A stretch of 64,000 nt of DNA. Source: Balanoglossus misakiensis. Lineage: Eukaryota > Hemichordata. The translations under genes and the position numbers were made by a program. The notes beneath the pieces were generated by a model. That model ran no database searches and was not told where the DNA came from. It was given only the letters and a program-made list of their open reading frames with translations. The stretch covers positions 13,330,001-13,394,000 of the forward strand of contig CM082578.2 of the NCBI GenBank assembly GCA_040954595.2, written 5' to 3'. Below, piece by piece: positions 49,641-61,400 of the stretch (its first letter is position 1; each line of letters begins with the position of its first letter).

Positions 49641-52271
49641 ACGCATACTATAATGTTAACATGTAATTAACAGGCAGTGCAATAAAATTAGCTCTTTTTG
49701 TAAAAGAAATTAGATGCATAAAGTTTTTTTTCCACAGGAGCGTCACAAATGATAGTCTGATTGTCAAACCCTCGAACACAGCTGTAGACGTCGACAGGGA
49801 GAAACATTGGACCGTTCTTTCAATTTTTTATTTCGTTAAGCAGGATAACGCATATTATAAATCTCGCGATAGTAATGTATTGCCGCTGTTACGAATAAAT
49901 GGAATTAGGCCTATGACGTAAAAGCTAATTTTTGGAAGAGCTTGGCTTCTGTAGTCTGTTTTTTTCCACGAATGGTTGTTTCGACCATTGTAATCTGTAT
50001 AGATCGTAGGTCCTACGGTAAATTTGAAATGCAAACATAGACATCGTTCGTCGGCTTCCTTTGTGCTTATCTAATTCATACTCACTGTCTGCGCAATCAT
50101 TACATGTCGATGATTTTTGTGTTTTGTTTCGGGCGTTTCTTTTTCCTTTCCTGACCTAGCTGAAATATCGACGCCAAAGATCGATCGCCGCAACAGGGAT
50201 GCTTTAATGCGAAACCGAAGTTTGTTCCCGCTGCAACAAACCTGTAAAGAAATGTAAGCGAGAACACCACTCTCTCTCTTTCCCGTTGGAAATCGGTAAC
50301 AATATCTGCACCGGTCAACAAGAAGGCTTCATCGCGCTTAGGTAATCTGCCGATATACCCCTTAGGTGCCTTCACACGCATGGCATCTCCCTTGAAATCA
50401 AGGATCTAGCCAAAGGCAATCATTATAACGAGCGCATAAAACAAATATTAAGGGTACATAATGCGAGGTACTGAGGAAAGTCGGGTCCTCGGTGTACTCT
50501 TAATTATACTTTCCCTGAAGCAGATTGCACAGATACGCGTTCACGTATAGTTATAATTGCACGGGTAAGAAATTAGGACACCCGTGTACTGTGTGTGGTA
50601 GTGCTTCATCATCAGTCAGCAGATTATGGCTATGCCATGTGAAACTAGGGACTCCAAAGTCTGCTTCATTATCTACATGATCCAGCATGATATTTTTATG
50701 TCTACGAAGAATATCGACTCCACCGGAAAAGAACGCATTTCTGCTGAAGGTGCAGTTGCATTGTACGTATTGTATGCTTCCTCCACATGATCCGGAAATG
50801 TCAGATTTTGTGTCATTTTGCCTCTAGACCCAGACTGAAAAGACGGCACTGTCTTAAATACATATTCCCGTTTCCTGCGGCTCACTTTACACTACTGCTG
50901 CTAATAGGTGTTTGTCAGAGAAATGTAGGCTTTCACTGTGACGTCAACAATCATCGACACCATAGAGGGGAATGGTTTCCCAGGAAGTACATAACATGCA
51001 CCAGACTGTGTTTCATCCAGTTTTACATGGCGTTAAAATACATGTACAAGTATATAAAAGATTCGTTGGAAATATCTTTCTAAGAACGCGCGTGTCAAGG
51101 GTAACAAAACTGCGCGGGTAAACAAAGATGTGACTGACAGGCTCACCCTCATCTGCGACTCTGGATAATATAAAACATATAACAAACATGTTAATTGTAA
51201 ACGAGGTATTGTGTATCAAATCTAGGCGATAAGTGCTTCTTAAATCATCAGCTCTGTTATCATCAGAGGAAATATAATGTTGGACTTTGCGTTGATCGTT
51301 GAGCGTCCCTCGTCAAACCGAAAGCTCAGTGTTAACATATTCCATAATGAATGCCTGGGAGGCGCGGTCGACAATTCTTGGAAACATAAAACAAAAATAA
51401 TCGCAATCGTCACACTTTGTTGCCGCAAATGATCAGTAACTAGGTCTACAAACGATGCCAATCAAGTGAATGTGTCGTTTACAAATGTGGAAGATTATCT
51501 CATGATTTTCAAACATTCTTTCATACTATTAAGCGTCTTCTTTGCATATGATTCTGCATTTTACTGAAATCAATCAGCATGTATCACAGATCTATAATTT
51601 ACATCCACCAAACTAAACTAAATTAGCAAATTCGATATTGAAAAGATTACCACGGGCGCTTGTTTCAAGCTTAATCTGCAATACCATAAGGTAGATATTT
51701 TCAAATTCTCGTGTTTTCAAAAGTACCCTTTCTCTGAATTTGAAATATTACTCTGATTGCAATTAAAAAACAATACCTTTGTACCTTATATAGGCATCAT
51801 ACCTTTGTGCCTAAAAATAACGTTCAATTGAATGTGTTTCTCTCAACAACCATTTTGAAAAGCAAATCCATGCTCTTAAATATGTTCCAAAGTCAGGCAA
51901 GCTGGCAGCCGGGAGATTGTGTTAACCCTGATTTCTACGTAGATATCAACACTGTAACTGGGGCCTGGCATTCTCCTACAGGCGCTGAGGGTAGGTTCGT
52001 TGATAATGCCATAGACTTTTTCATGGAAACTATGCTGTTACTGTAATGCGATGTGCAAGCGAAATGGGATATATTGGTAAGTGATATTGGCCCAAGCTTT
52101 TCTTCTTACTCCATTTAACTGAATTGAATAAAGCAATCCTCTTTTCCAACAAGATTTCATTTACTCAAATCTGACCTTAGCGTCCTATCTGATCTTCTCC
52201 AGTGGCACATGCTTTCATTCAATCGCACATTTCCCATCTTGCCGACCCAGAATCCATTGTGATATATCCTA

Positions 52272-52505
52272 ATGCACTCGTCTGACATCATTCAGAAAAC
52301 TAAAACTACCTTAGCGGTCGATTATTGCATTAGCCGTGGAAATATAATGACTGAAGGTTTGGAGTTTAAAGAGAACGGTGTACGTATGGTTTATGCTGCC
52401 GTAGATCCAAAATGGGGCACCGAAATTAAATATCAAGAAGGGATATACTGCAAGATGTACAGTATAGACTCAGGCAACTGTAATAGTGTTTATAGAAGCA
52501 AGTGA
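52272..52505 (+). CDS. Open frame of 77 codons with protein-like composition
   Basis: An ATG-initiated frame encodes 77 residues ending in VYRSK and TGA. Composition is balanced, with several Cys, Gly, Tyr and Trp residues, unlike the Leu/Ser/Ile-biased shadows nearby. No family is recognised. It could be the last exon of an unseen plus-strand gene, a gene remnant, or chance. Confidence 0.15.
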   Translation: MHSSDIIQKTKTTLAVDYCISRGNIMTEGLEFKENGVRMVYAAVDPKWGTEIKYQEGIYCKMYSIDSGNCNSVYRSK

Positions 52506-54384
52506 TAAATAACAAAACCACATATTTTTCAAGGGTACGGTTTATAGAAGAATAGACATTACAGTTGAGATTACAGCTCAGTTCGCCTATGATCAATCCC
52601 AAGTCGCTTTCACATTATATTCGTAGGCATATTGCTTGGCAAATTTGAAGGCTGGCTGTTGTCAAAATGTATGCCTTTAAGAAAAATATTTTCCTTGTTT
52701 TCTCACATTATAAAAATCTTAATTTTTGTTCTAATTGCATTTCCTATGGATTCAACAAAGTATCATGCCAATTTGACTACTAATAACTTTCTGACACACA
52801 GTGAGAATTCAAGACCATAATAACCTACTTCAAAATGGTTCATTCCATGAAACAGGAAAGTGAAAAAAATAGAAAATGTGGAACACTGAGATAAATCACG
52901 TTCACGTTTATAAGGCGATATGTTTATAATGTTAACATTCCAATCAGAAATAAATGTACAAGTGTACCCGGTATAACAGCTCCATATTTTTAAAAAGTCA
53001 ATGCATGTTTGTGAAATAAAATCCTGACTCATGAAACTGATATTTAAATAAACATTCATGCTTTGACATTACAAGGTATGTGTCACAGTCTAAATGAAAA
53101 TTTTACGGTCACATGCACTCGATTGTAAATTTGGTAAAAGCTGAAGCATAATATTCTTTGTTACAAAATACTTTCACCATTAAGACCCAACCACTTTCCC
53201 TCGAAATTTTCCTTTTTAAAATGTTGGTCATTCAACTTTAAAATCAAGCACAACCGCAGTGGAAAATAACATTACTTAGTTTCATGTCAGTGTTTTTTAA
53301 TTTCTGTTCTGACATACGCAGCTCCAAACCCCATTATGCTTTTCGAATCTTGTAACACACAATTGATTCCTTATGAATTGTCGCCAGATATTCCCTGATG
53401 CCATCCATGCATACACATTGTACGTGCAACTGGTAATTTTTATCGAGATGTGATGAATGGGTGATTTTTTTGAATCGTTATGTGGACTGCGCATGAATAG
53501 ACCACAACTGGTTAGTTTGTTCCAGTAAACTGCCGCAGAACGATAGTCGATGGCTTGTTTGAATGCGATCTGTCACTGCTTCATTTGCGTCTAATGACAG
53601 AGTACAGCAAAAATAGGAACGCCGAATCTTTCATGATCACAAATTAAACAGCCACTGTATGAAGCTAAATAGCAGTGAATTCGCTGCAGTTGAATAACGG
53701 GGCAAATTGCGAGCATTTCTGTTACCACAAGAGGCTTCAGTATGAATGTGCTGTAATGTTGCAAGCCGGGAAATCCGTTGCGCTATCAGCATATGTTCAG
53801 AAACAACAACAAAGAAGCGACTCGTATAAGTGCCGTAAAAGGTTATGTGATTGTTAACATTAGCTCGTATGAATACACATATTAGTCTTTACAGCAACAC
53901 ACATGGACAGTGGAAATTGTCTGATGTCATTTCTACGGCAGCATATCATGCCAGAGACCATGCTATTCTGTACGTCGAAAGCATTTCTGTGCAGGTGGAC
54001 GTCTACCATGTTTTTCCATGTAAATGGCGCGGCGCTGCCTTAAGCGCAGAAAGCGAGCACTGCTTAAAGGTACAATAACCGCGCGCACCTGTGATTTTTA
54101 ACGTCCACGGTATAAGTTAATGAAAGCTATTACTTACCAGAGATTCGTCGATGGCATCACCGTGGATATGTGAAGTTGTTCATTCACACTAGGTTAAGTT
54201 TGACGTTCTTCAAAAACTACAACGTTGTACAAACAGAGTTTCTTCTCATTGTAACACAGATACTCTAAACAAACAGTTATGTACATTTGAGTTTCTTTCA
54301 TTTAAAGTCTTCCAGTTAATGTTCTTCGGGCGATAAAATGAGTTACTTTAGCAATGCTGTGCAACTGAATAAATATATGTCCAC

Positions 54385-54409
54385 ACAAACACACGCACAC
54401 ACACACTGA
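54385..54409. repeat. CA-rich simple repeat
   Basis: Short ACACAC run with interruptions just past the GPCR stop codon, probably in its 3'UTR. Confidence 0.7.
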
Positions 54410-54428
54410 ACAGTGATTTCGTCATGTT

Positions 54429-55451
54429 TTATAGATGAGTCTGCTTGGTCTCTCTACAACTCAAGCTGGTCTCCAGGCCTGCATTTGTGGTATCTCCCTG
54501 GCCGATTCTTGTAGCCCCCTGTGGTCCACAAATGCCGGGGATTATACAGAAACAGCTGAACGCCTTGCGGAAAGCTTTTCTGTAAGTTGTACTCATGATT
54601 GTATATATCAGCGGGTTGACGGATGAATTCACCTCGAGGAAATACAGGCTGACGTTGTTGGAGCAGCCGACATCAAAGCCGCTCAAGTGAATGCTCGGGT
54701 GGCGGAGTTGAATAACGACAACGATAGCGTGCAGTACTGTAGGGAGCGTGCAGAGAAAATAGACAAGGGCCGTGGATAGACACACTCGAACAATTTGCTT
54801 CTCTTTGTTGCGAACAGCCCGCGATGATTTTCTGACCTGCTTAATTATAAGTATATAGATTATCAATACAATCAGCATTAGCGAGAAAACTGTGGTAATA
54901 AACATAACCTGTCCGATGAGCAACCGATCGCCATCGAGCGCCACGCAATCAACAAAGGCCTCTATGCTTATGGCAACAGATGCTACCCATAACGATGCAA
55001 TCATTACTGCCACGAAAGTTTTCTTGTGGATGATGCCATCCCTGTAGATAAGCGGTCGGCAAAGAGCCATGAATCGTTCTATACTGAGTACGGTCACGGT
55101 GAACATTGACACGTATTGGCTGATTCTAGTGAGAAGCATCAGGGAGCAAAGCAAAGGTCCCTCGCTTGGAAGATAGAGTCCGGAGAGGTATACAAACCAT
55201 AACAAGGCGTGGATGAACAAGTGCAGTAGATCGGCCATGGCAAGATTGACAAGGTAAGCATTTGGGATGATCCTCATGGAAGGGACTCGAGACACCACAA
55301 ACATGAAGGCTAGATTACCCAGTATACCGAGTACGCAAATAACAAGTCCGATGCTGTGTTGAACTTTAAGATCGAGAACGCAATTGCCGGCACCCGTGGT
55401 GTTGCGTTCCTGCTGGACGAATCCTGATTGATTTACGCCTTCATTCTCCAT
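54429..55451 (-). CDS. Intronless class A (rhodopsin-like) GPCR, peptide-receptor-like
   Basis: A single 340-residue frame starts at ATG 55451. The extracellular N-terminus has two sequons (NQS at 7, NTT at 17). Seven hydrophobic spans are readable. Family markers: GN in TM1 (45-46), LAMAD in TM2 (D74), the conserved disulfide pair C102 and C169, ERF (125-127) in place of DRY, CTLP (234-237) where most receptors have CWxP, and NPLIY (279-283) in TM7. Helix 8 is followed by FSCFC, likely palmitoylation sites, then a short tail rich in Thr and Ser. Overall pattern resembles peptide receptors of the beta group (TRH, ghrelin or neuromedin-like), but similarity is not close to any I can name, so it is left as an orphan. 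It signals from the plasma membrane through G proteins by family knowledge. Confidence 0.95.
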   Translation of the reverse strand: MENEGVNQSGFVQQERNTTGAGNCVLDLKVQHSIGLVICVLGILGNLAFMFVVSRVPSMRIIPNAYLVNLAMADLLHLFIHALLWFVYLSGLYLPSEGPLLCSLMLLTRISQYVSMFTVTVLSIERFMALCRPLIYRDGIIHKKTFVAVMIASLWVASVAISIEAFVDCVALDGDRLLIGQVMFITTVFSLMLIVLIIYILIIKQVRKSSRAVRNKEKQIVRVCLSTALVYFLCTLPTVLHAIVVVIQLRHPSIHLSGFDVGCSNNVSLYFLEVNSSVNPLIYTIMSTTYRKAFRKAFSCFCIIPGICGPQGATRIGQGDTTNAGLETSLSCRETKQTHL

Positions 55452-58400
55452 TGCACTTGATTCCGGTGGTTTTCCCTGTCAACAGTCTACTTCTAATCAG
55501 TATCTGTGCCACGCGGGCTGAAACACTGACGTACCGCACGAAGAAGACTTCAGAATGAGTGCTGCCCGACTATCCTGTTCTATTGAAATATCGACAACCG
55601 GTCCCAAAAATCTTCATTCAAATGGTGCCACGGCAGACTGCATCTCCGCTCTTCACGAACTTGGATGACGCGCTGTTATCGTATGGTTGCCGTGGTTTTC
55701 CTCTATTTATTACCACTCGATCTCCTACTCACCGGGGGTGTGTTGCTATGCCCAGACCTACGCCTGGGATGCCATTAATATCTATTAGGCAGCGTCGATG
55801 GCAATCACTACTTCAAGGCAAAGCCGTCTAGCGGAGCAAACGCTGTCTTGCTGTGGAAAGATGAAGTCTACAAATGTCACAGACTCGTTTTACTCACTCT
55901 CTGTGGCTCCGGTTAGAAACAGTGTACTTGCCGCTAAATGGATGACTCCGATTCCAACTGTGGCTTTACAATAACCGTCTGCCTCATGGCGTTGAAAATG
56001 TATAGATTAAACCTGACTCGAAAGGAAATATGCATGCCTGATCATTTTAGATTGCCATTCCTATTTTGAAGAACGCCCTCTGTCGATATCTGGAACGCAG
56101 TGATTATTTTATGATGATTTAATTTTCATTTTGAATCTGACATTCATCATGATGTGACTAATCATTTGACACAAGCTGTGCGGGATTTATCGATCAAGAC
56201 AATTTAAACAACAGAGAATACATAATACTCTTGATCTGGTTTATTTACAATTTGGAATAACACTGATGTAACCATACCCATGGTATACCAACTGCTAGAC
56301 GCGTATTTATTTCATAGACGCAAAGATCACGATGGATTGGTTTATCAAGATCACGTTACGGTTTCTCTGTGCCTATGGTTTTCTGTCTCAGTTGCGTGGT
56401 GTCTAATCTATAGATTGTATATCGTGAATCAAGACACAGGAATATATAATTGATAATATATATTTCTGTGTTATTGGAAAGTGATACATGTATGTATCTA
56501 TAATCAACATTGCAAAACTGGACAGCATGGTTCTACTATTCTACTATTCCTGACACGTCATTGAGTGATGACACACAATGCCAGCACATTCACAAAGTAT
56601 AGAAATGGCAGATGGCAAGTTGTCCTTGTGCCAGCGCTGGGTTGGCTCTCAAGCCGTTGCGATTATTAGGAATTTCCATGATTCCATGCAGTCAAATAGT
56701 CAATAACAGTACATGCACAAGTCAGATTTATATTGCCGGCAGTGCTGTATTTTCTATTCCAGTACACCTGTAGCTTTTTAGTCATGATAGTTTTAAAGTG
56801 TGCTGATTAAAAGGCGAGTAAAAGTGGCTGGCTATGTTTATTTAAAAGAACACAAATCAACCGGTAAATCTATCTGTAATCCCCAAACAGAAATCTGATC
56901 AAGATTCACCCCTCTTTACCGATACTTCCATTGAAATGAAAAAGAAGTCTGCTGTAGCACTAATGCGTTGTTTGATACGATGGGTTTCGAGTTGCTAATC
57001 TAGTGAATACAAATTACCTTATTTGCTGATCCTTGTTTTACATTTACGTCATCATATCAATCTGTAAAACCACTTCTTATCGGTTTTAATCTGAGTGGCG
57101 TTGTTATCGACAATCTTGATTGTTGTATTTCTCCGCCAAGCGAATAATACGCTTATTATAATGCGCACGTGTGTTTCAAGATGCGCTTTCTGCCAAGATT
57201 GAAAGATTACCTTGCAGTACAAAGGATATGAACTTGCAACGTTGAATATTCAATAGTCTTCTTGTACGGAAGCAAGAAACGTCATAGAAACCCTATTTTT
57301 CTCGTTCAGACAACATTGTTGCGTCGCAATTTTATAATATTGCCAACAAGAACAATGTGTTGTTGCAAAAGAATGAAGCACATCAAATTACAACACGAAA
57401 TTCACCTTTGACATACGAAAACGGACAAAATGTATCTAAATAGTGTCGAAACTAATTCAATCCACAATTCACATAATCTAATGATAGCTTTCCGAAAGCA
57501 TGCATTTCAGGTTCTCGCTATAAAATAACCATGGTCTTTTGTCACAGGCATTGGTAAATATAATTCATCTTATCATCCATCAGGTTTTCTGAAATCGTTA
57601 AAAGGTTTTCTAATTTACACAATCCCGCGCAATGGCGCTAATGTTAGTTTTGCTCAAGTGTGATGTACGGGTAACTGTACAAACAGCACCGAGAAAAACA
57701 CCACAGATTGAGTTAAGAATACATTCAAATAGACTTCGATCGTCGTTGAATTGGCTATGGTGTTGATTTTATTGTCCGAAACAGATTGCCGAGTCATTAC
57801 TTGAAACTTAATGGGTCGATGTTGCTCGGTAAATTTAACTGGCCCACAAGCAGATTTTTGAAAAGCTCCTTTATGTTAGTGGAAATCGATCTATGAAAGT
57901 TGAAGAATACGCCCATTAGCGAGTGGTTCTGTGTGCATGTTGAGGAAAACACGGTAGAAATTTCAATTCAAGAAGCAATTCCTGATCCATGGAATCTTGA
58001 GGGCTCCGCGGAATGAAGATTTGCTTCTGGCGATTTGAAAATTGTCAAAAGTGGTGTCAATTTAACATGTAGTTACTAAACTCACCGTTTTCATGTTCAC
58101 ACGAAACTGCGTTCAATTGATCATCGCGTGTCCCCTTTCCACTTTCGGCATATGCACACCACAACATCGATATCATTAAGTTTACTAATGTTGCCCTATA
58201 AATACTGTTTAATTAATCTTTAAACCGCAGAGTGGTATATCAGTAACCTAAGATCTGATTCAAAGGACCCCTTAGATTTCACGAAGAGAGGGTTTTTGAT
58301 CATTGCTTGCTATTTATGGTGCATGTCTGATATTAGTCATTTAACATTGTCAATGGATATCAAGTCATGAGTGAGAGGCCACCCAGATAATCTCATCTAA

Positions 58401-61400
58401 TTGCCGCCATGGCCTATGTCGATTAGAAGCCAAGAACAAACAATTAACACAAGGATGGTGTTTCATGTTTGCCGACAAGGTGCATAAATTATGTTTATTG
58501 GTTTCAAGCGGTTCTGTTCAGGTAGAAATCTGAATGAGTGAAATATATTGACGTTTAGCTAGAAGTATACATTTTGTTGGTGTTGATTGGAAATATTCTA
58601 GATATTGTTATTCGTCACGGAGACTGTCTCAACATCAACTTGCTTTCTGATCTGTAGTCTCTGATTGTGCCTGCAAAGGTTTATTGATGGCGAGAAACCG
58701 CATGTTTGGTTTACAAAGCAAGCAATACAACTACAAAATGACCATTCGTTCTATGACAAGCAGCGTACTGCACATATCTTATCTCGTAACGATGCCTCTC
58801 ATTTCCGATAGCATGTCTCTGTAACGGACGTCGTACATTTTATTGTTATAGCTCTTATTGTGATCATACATGGAGTATTGCACTGCCGTCTCTGCCTCAG
58901 GCAAAAGGGTTCTGCTTGTGATTAAAATGATCGCCCTTGAGTGTGACTGAGAGACGAACTAGATTGCACAATGTGACGGAGAACATCAAAACAGAGCGAA
59001 ATTACATTGCACAGCTTGATGACATCAAAATTGACACAAACTAGATTGCAACGCGTGAGGACATCAAGCATGATGCCTTGAGAGAAGTTAGGAGAACGAT
59101 TAGATATTCCGAAGAGAAGCCTGATTTTTCGAATAAAATGTCACAGGCCAAATGTGAAGAATTTTCCATTGTGCTGGGGAAATACATCTAACACTTGAGC
59201 CATTGTCATGATAAGGCCCAGTCCTCATCTCGTCTTTTCTCGCCTTAGAAAGTCATAATCACTCCTAGTAAAACTACAGAGCAATGTTTTAATTAACTGA
59301 ATTACCCACTAAAATGCTAATTTGTCTATCTGTATCTCATATAAAATAATGAAAGTTTTTGATGCTTTTGCTTAGATTACGTCATCGAATTAAGGTTGCT
59401 TTTAATATTTGCAATGGCACTTCTTTTGAAATAGTGATTCACATGGCACTTCTTTTGAAATAGTGATTCACTGACTGCGAAAACACATTCAGTCACAGGA
59501 AAATTCAAGATGGCCACCTAGAAACATTAATCACTGTGAAAACTCCAGACCTACTAATTAAATGTTGTCCCTGTTTTACAGCATGGATGTCGCTTCGCTT
59601 CAAAAAAGTTCCACTCGGAAGCTTTTGCACTTAAAACTTTGTAAAAAACCTGACAATATACGTAACTTATGTTTGAGAGTATGAAAGCCTCCTTTCCAGT
59701 TGCATGTATCATCTAATCCGCCTAGTTTGTTTATAGGCAACAACTAGAGTTTGCATGATGGCAATTTACGAACCATGGTTTTATTGGTCTTTTGACACAA
59801 TGGTTTTTGATCCAAGATCATTTATGTACATGCTTTTTTCTAAGGTTCTCTACACACAAGAATAGTTCTTTGTATTAAGTGATAATTGATTTTTTTTTCG
59901 TGCAAGAGAAAAGCTGTTGGTGATTTACGGTTCATTTTATAGAATCACGGATGGATGACACTGTTCAAAGATGAGTAAGTGATACATAATTAATTTCGTG
60001 GACTAAAATGCTGGTGGTCTACAAAAATCACGAAAGAATATTTCTCCGGTGGTGATCTAATAAAGTATTGTTAGCCTTGATTTGAATTCGATGAGCCAGA
60101 GAAGTCACCACACGGCATCCTTTGGCAGGCCTTCCGCAGGTAATGGAGCTGAGATGGTTGTAACACTTGAACAGTATAACAGTAATCACGGGATCAAAAA
60201 CACAACACACCTGATGAGTAAGAGACCGAGAACTAGTCACACTTTTTTGCGAATTAATGCATATAAAATATGCATGTGCATTATGTCTGCATTTCAAAGT
60301 GATGTTTTTATTTATGTTTTTAATGGCCAGAAGTTTCAGTATTTGATATCGGCTGACAAAAAAAAGATATAAAACTCTACTTTTACGATCCAGTCCATGT
60401 CGCTTGCCCTTCAACAACGGAAATCTGTATAAGCTTGTGTTTTATACAGAGATAAACGCTGTCATTACGCAAAGCTTAGCTCTTGAGCCTGAACAGGTTG
60501 TGTAGTGAAATGGGTTATATTCACATTCTCCTCATCACTTCTCGCTCGTTTAGTTAGGAGAGGACGTTATCAAGGGTTTATCTCCCTGCTTGCAAGACCT
60601 CTGTATCTGCCAAGGGGACATCAGTTTAAGTGCATAGCGAGGACAAATCAAATTAGTGTTCTAAATCTTTGCAGTGCTTTTTTCTCATTCACTTTCATTA
60701 AACGGCATTGGTTTAAACCCACATATTGATGAAAATTAAAATATTCTATTGCATTCTAAATGGGGTAACTATACCTGCAGAAGAAAAGCCAGATAAAGTC
60801 AGCTTGGCCATTACATTACGACAGGAAATTTATTACTCATCAGAAAATAAAATCATTCTCTACACATCGCTCCCGCAATCTAATGGCTGTTTTAAAGTAT
60901 AAAGTATTCATTGAATCTGCCTGTATCCAAGGAAGAGGCTTTGCCTTGCAATTAAATAGGAGGAAACGGTTTTTAGCCCCTGAAGTTGATTGTTGTTCAT
61001 GAGATGACAACCATACCCATACCCTTATCAGCATCTTTTATCACGCCCAAGCCGGATTATGTTAGAAATGTTAACTTTTATGGCCGGCTTTCCTGACATA
61101 TAACTTTGCCTTGAAATCAATCACGACAGCCTTCACAGACACAATGGGCAAGAGACAGCTATTGGTCGCTATGCACTTTGGAGACAGTTCAATCCTTGTC
61201 GTGCTCAGAACCCTGTTGGCTCAATTCCCATGAGAAAATTGCAAGCATCCTTCGCTTCGATTTTCTTCAACATCAGACGGAATTACCCGCTGGAGGAAGA
61301 ATGCTTTGAATTTTCAATTGCTGTACTATTACTTGTCTAGACAATGTAAAACATTTATGGGTTACTCTTGATAATTTCAATTACAATTTTATTTATTAAA

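Larger units (their letters stand above)
43894..54428. other. Gene-poor region left of the GPCR
   Basis: About 10.5 kb without a recognised gene. It contains the TATG microsatellite at 49463-49640, a CA-rich run at 54385-54409 and several open frames, the longest at 44963-45358 and 48802-49116, plus those noted at 50100-51461 and 52272-52505. None has a recognised domain. The right end should hold the 3'UTR of the GPCR. Confidence 0.5.

Noticed and set aside
49324-49646. Minus-strand frames encoding HTYI repeats and plus-strand CMYV repeats
   Set aside because: They are translations of the TATG microsatellite; the repeat unit and frame length explain them fully.
60028-60417. Frame of 129 codons on the minus strand
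   Set aside because: A 96-codon frame overlaps it on the other strand, neither has a recognised motif, and no flanking exon fits.
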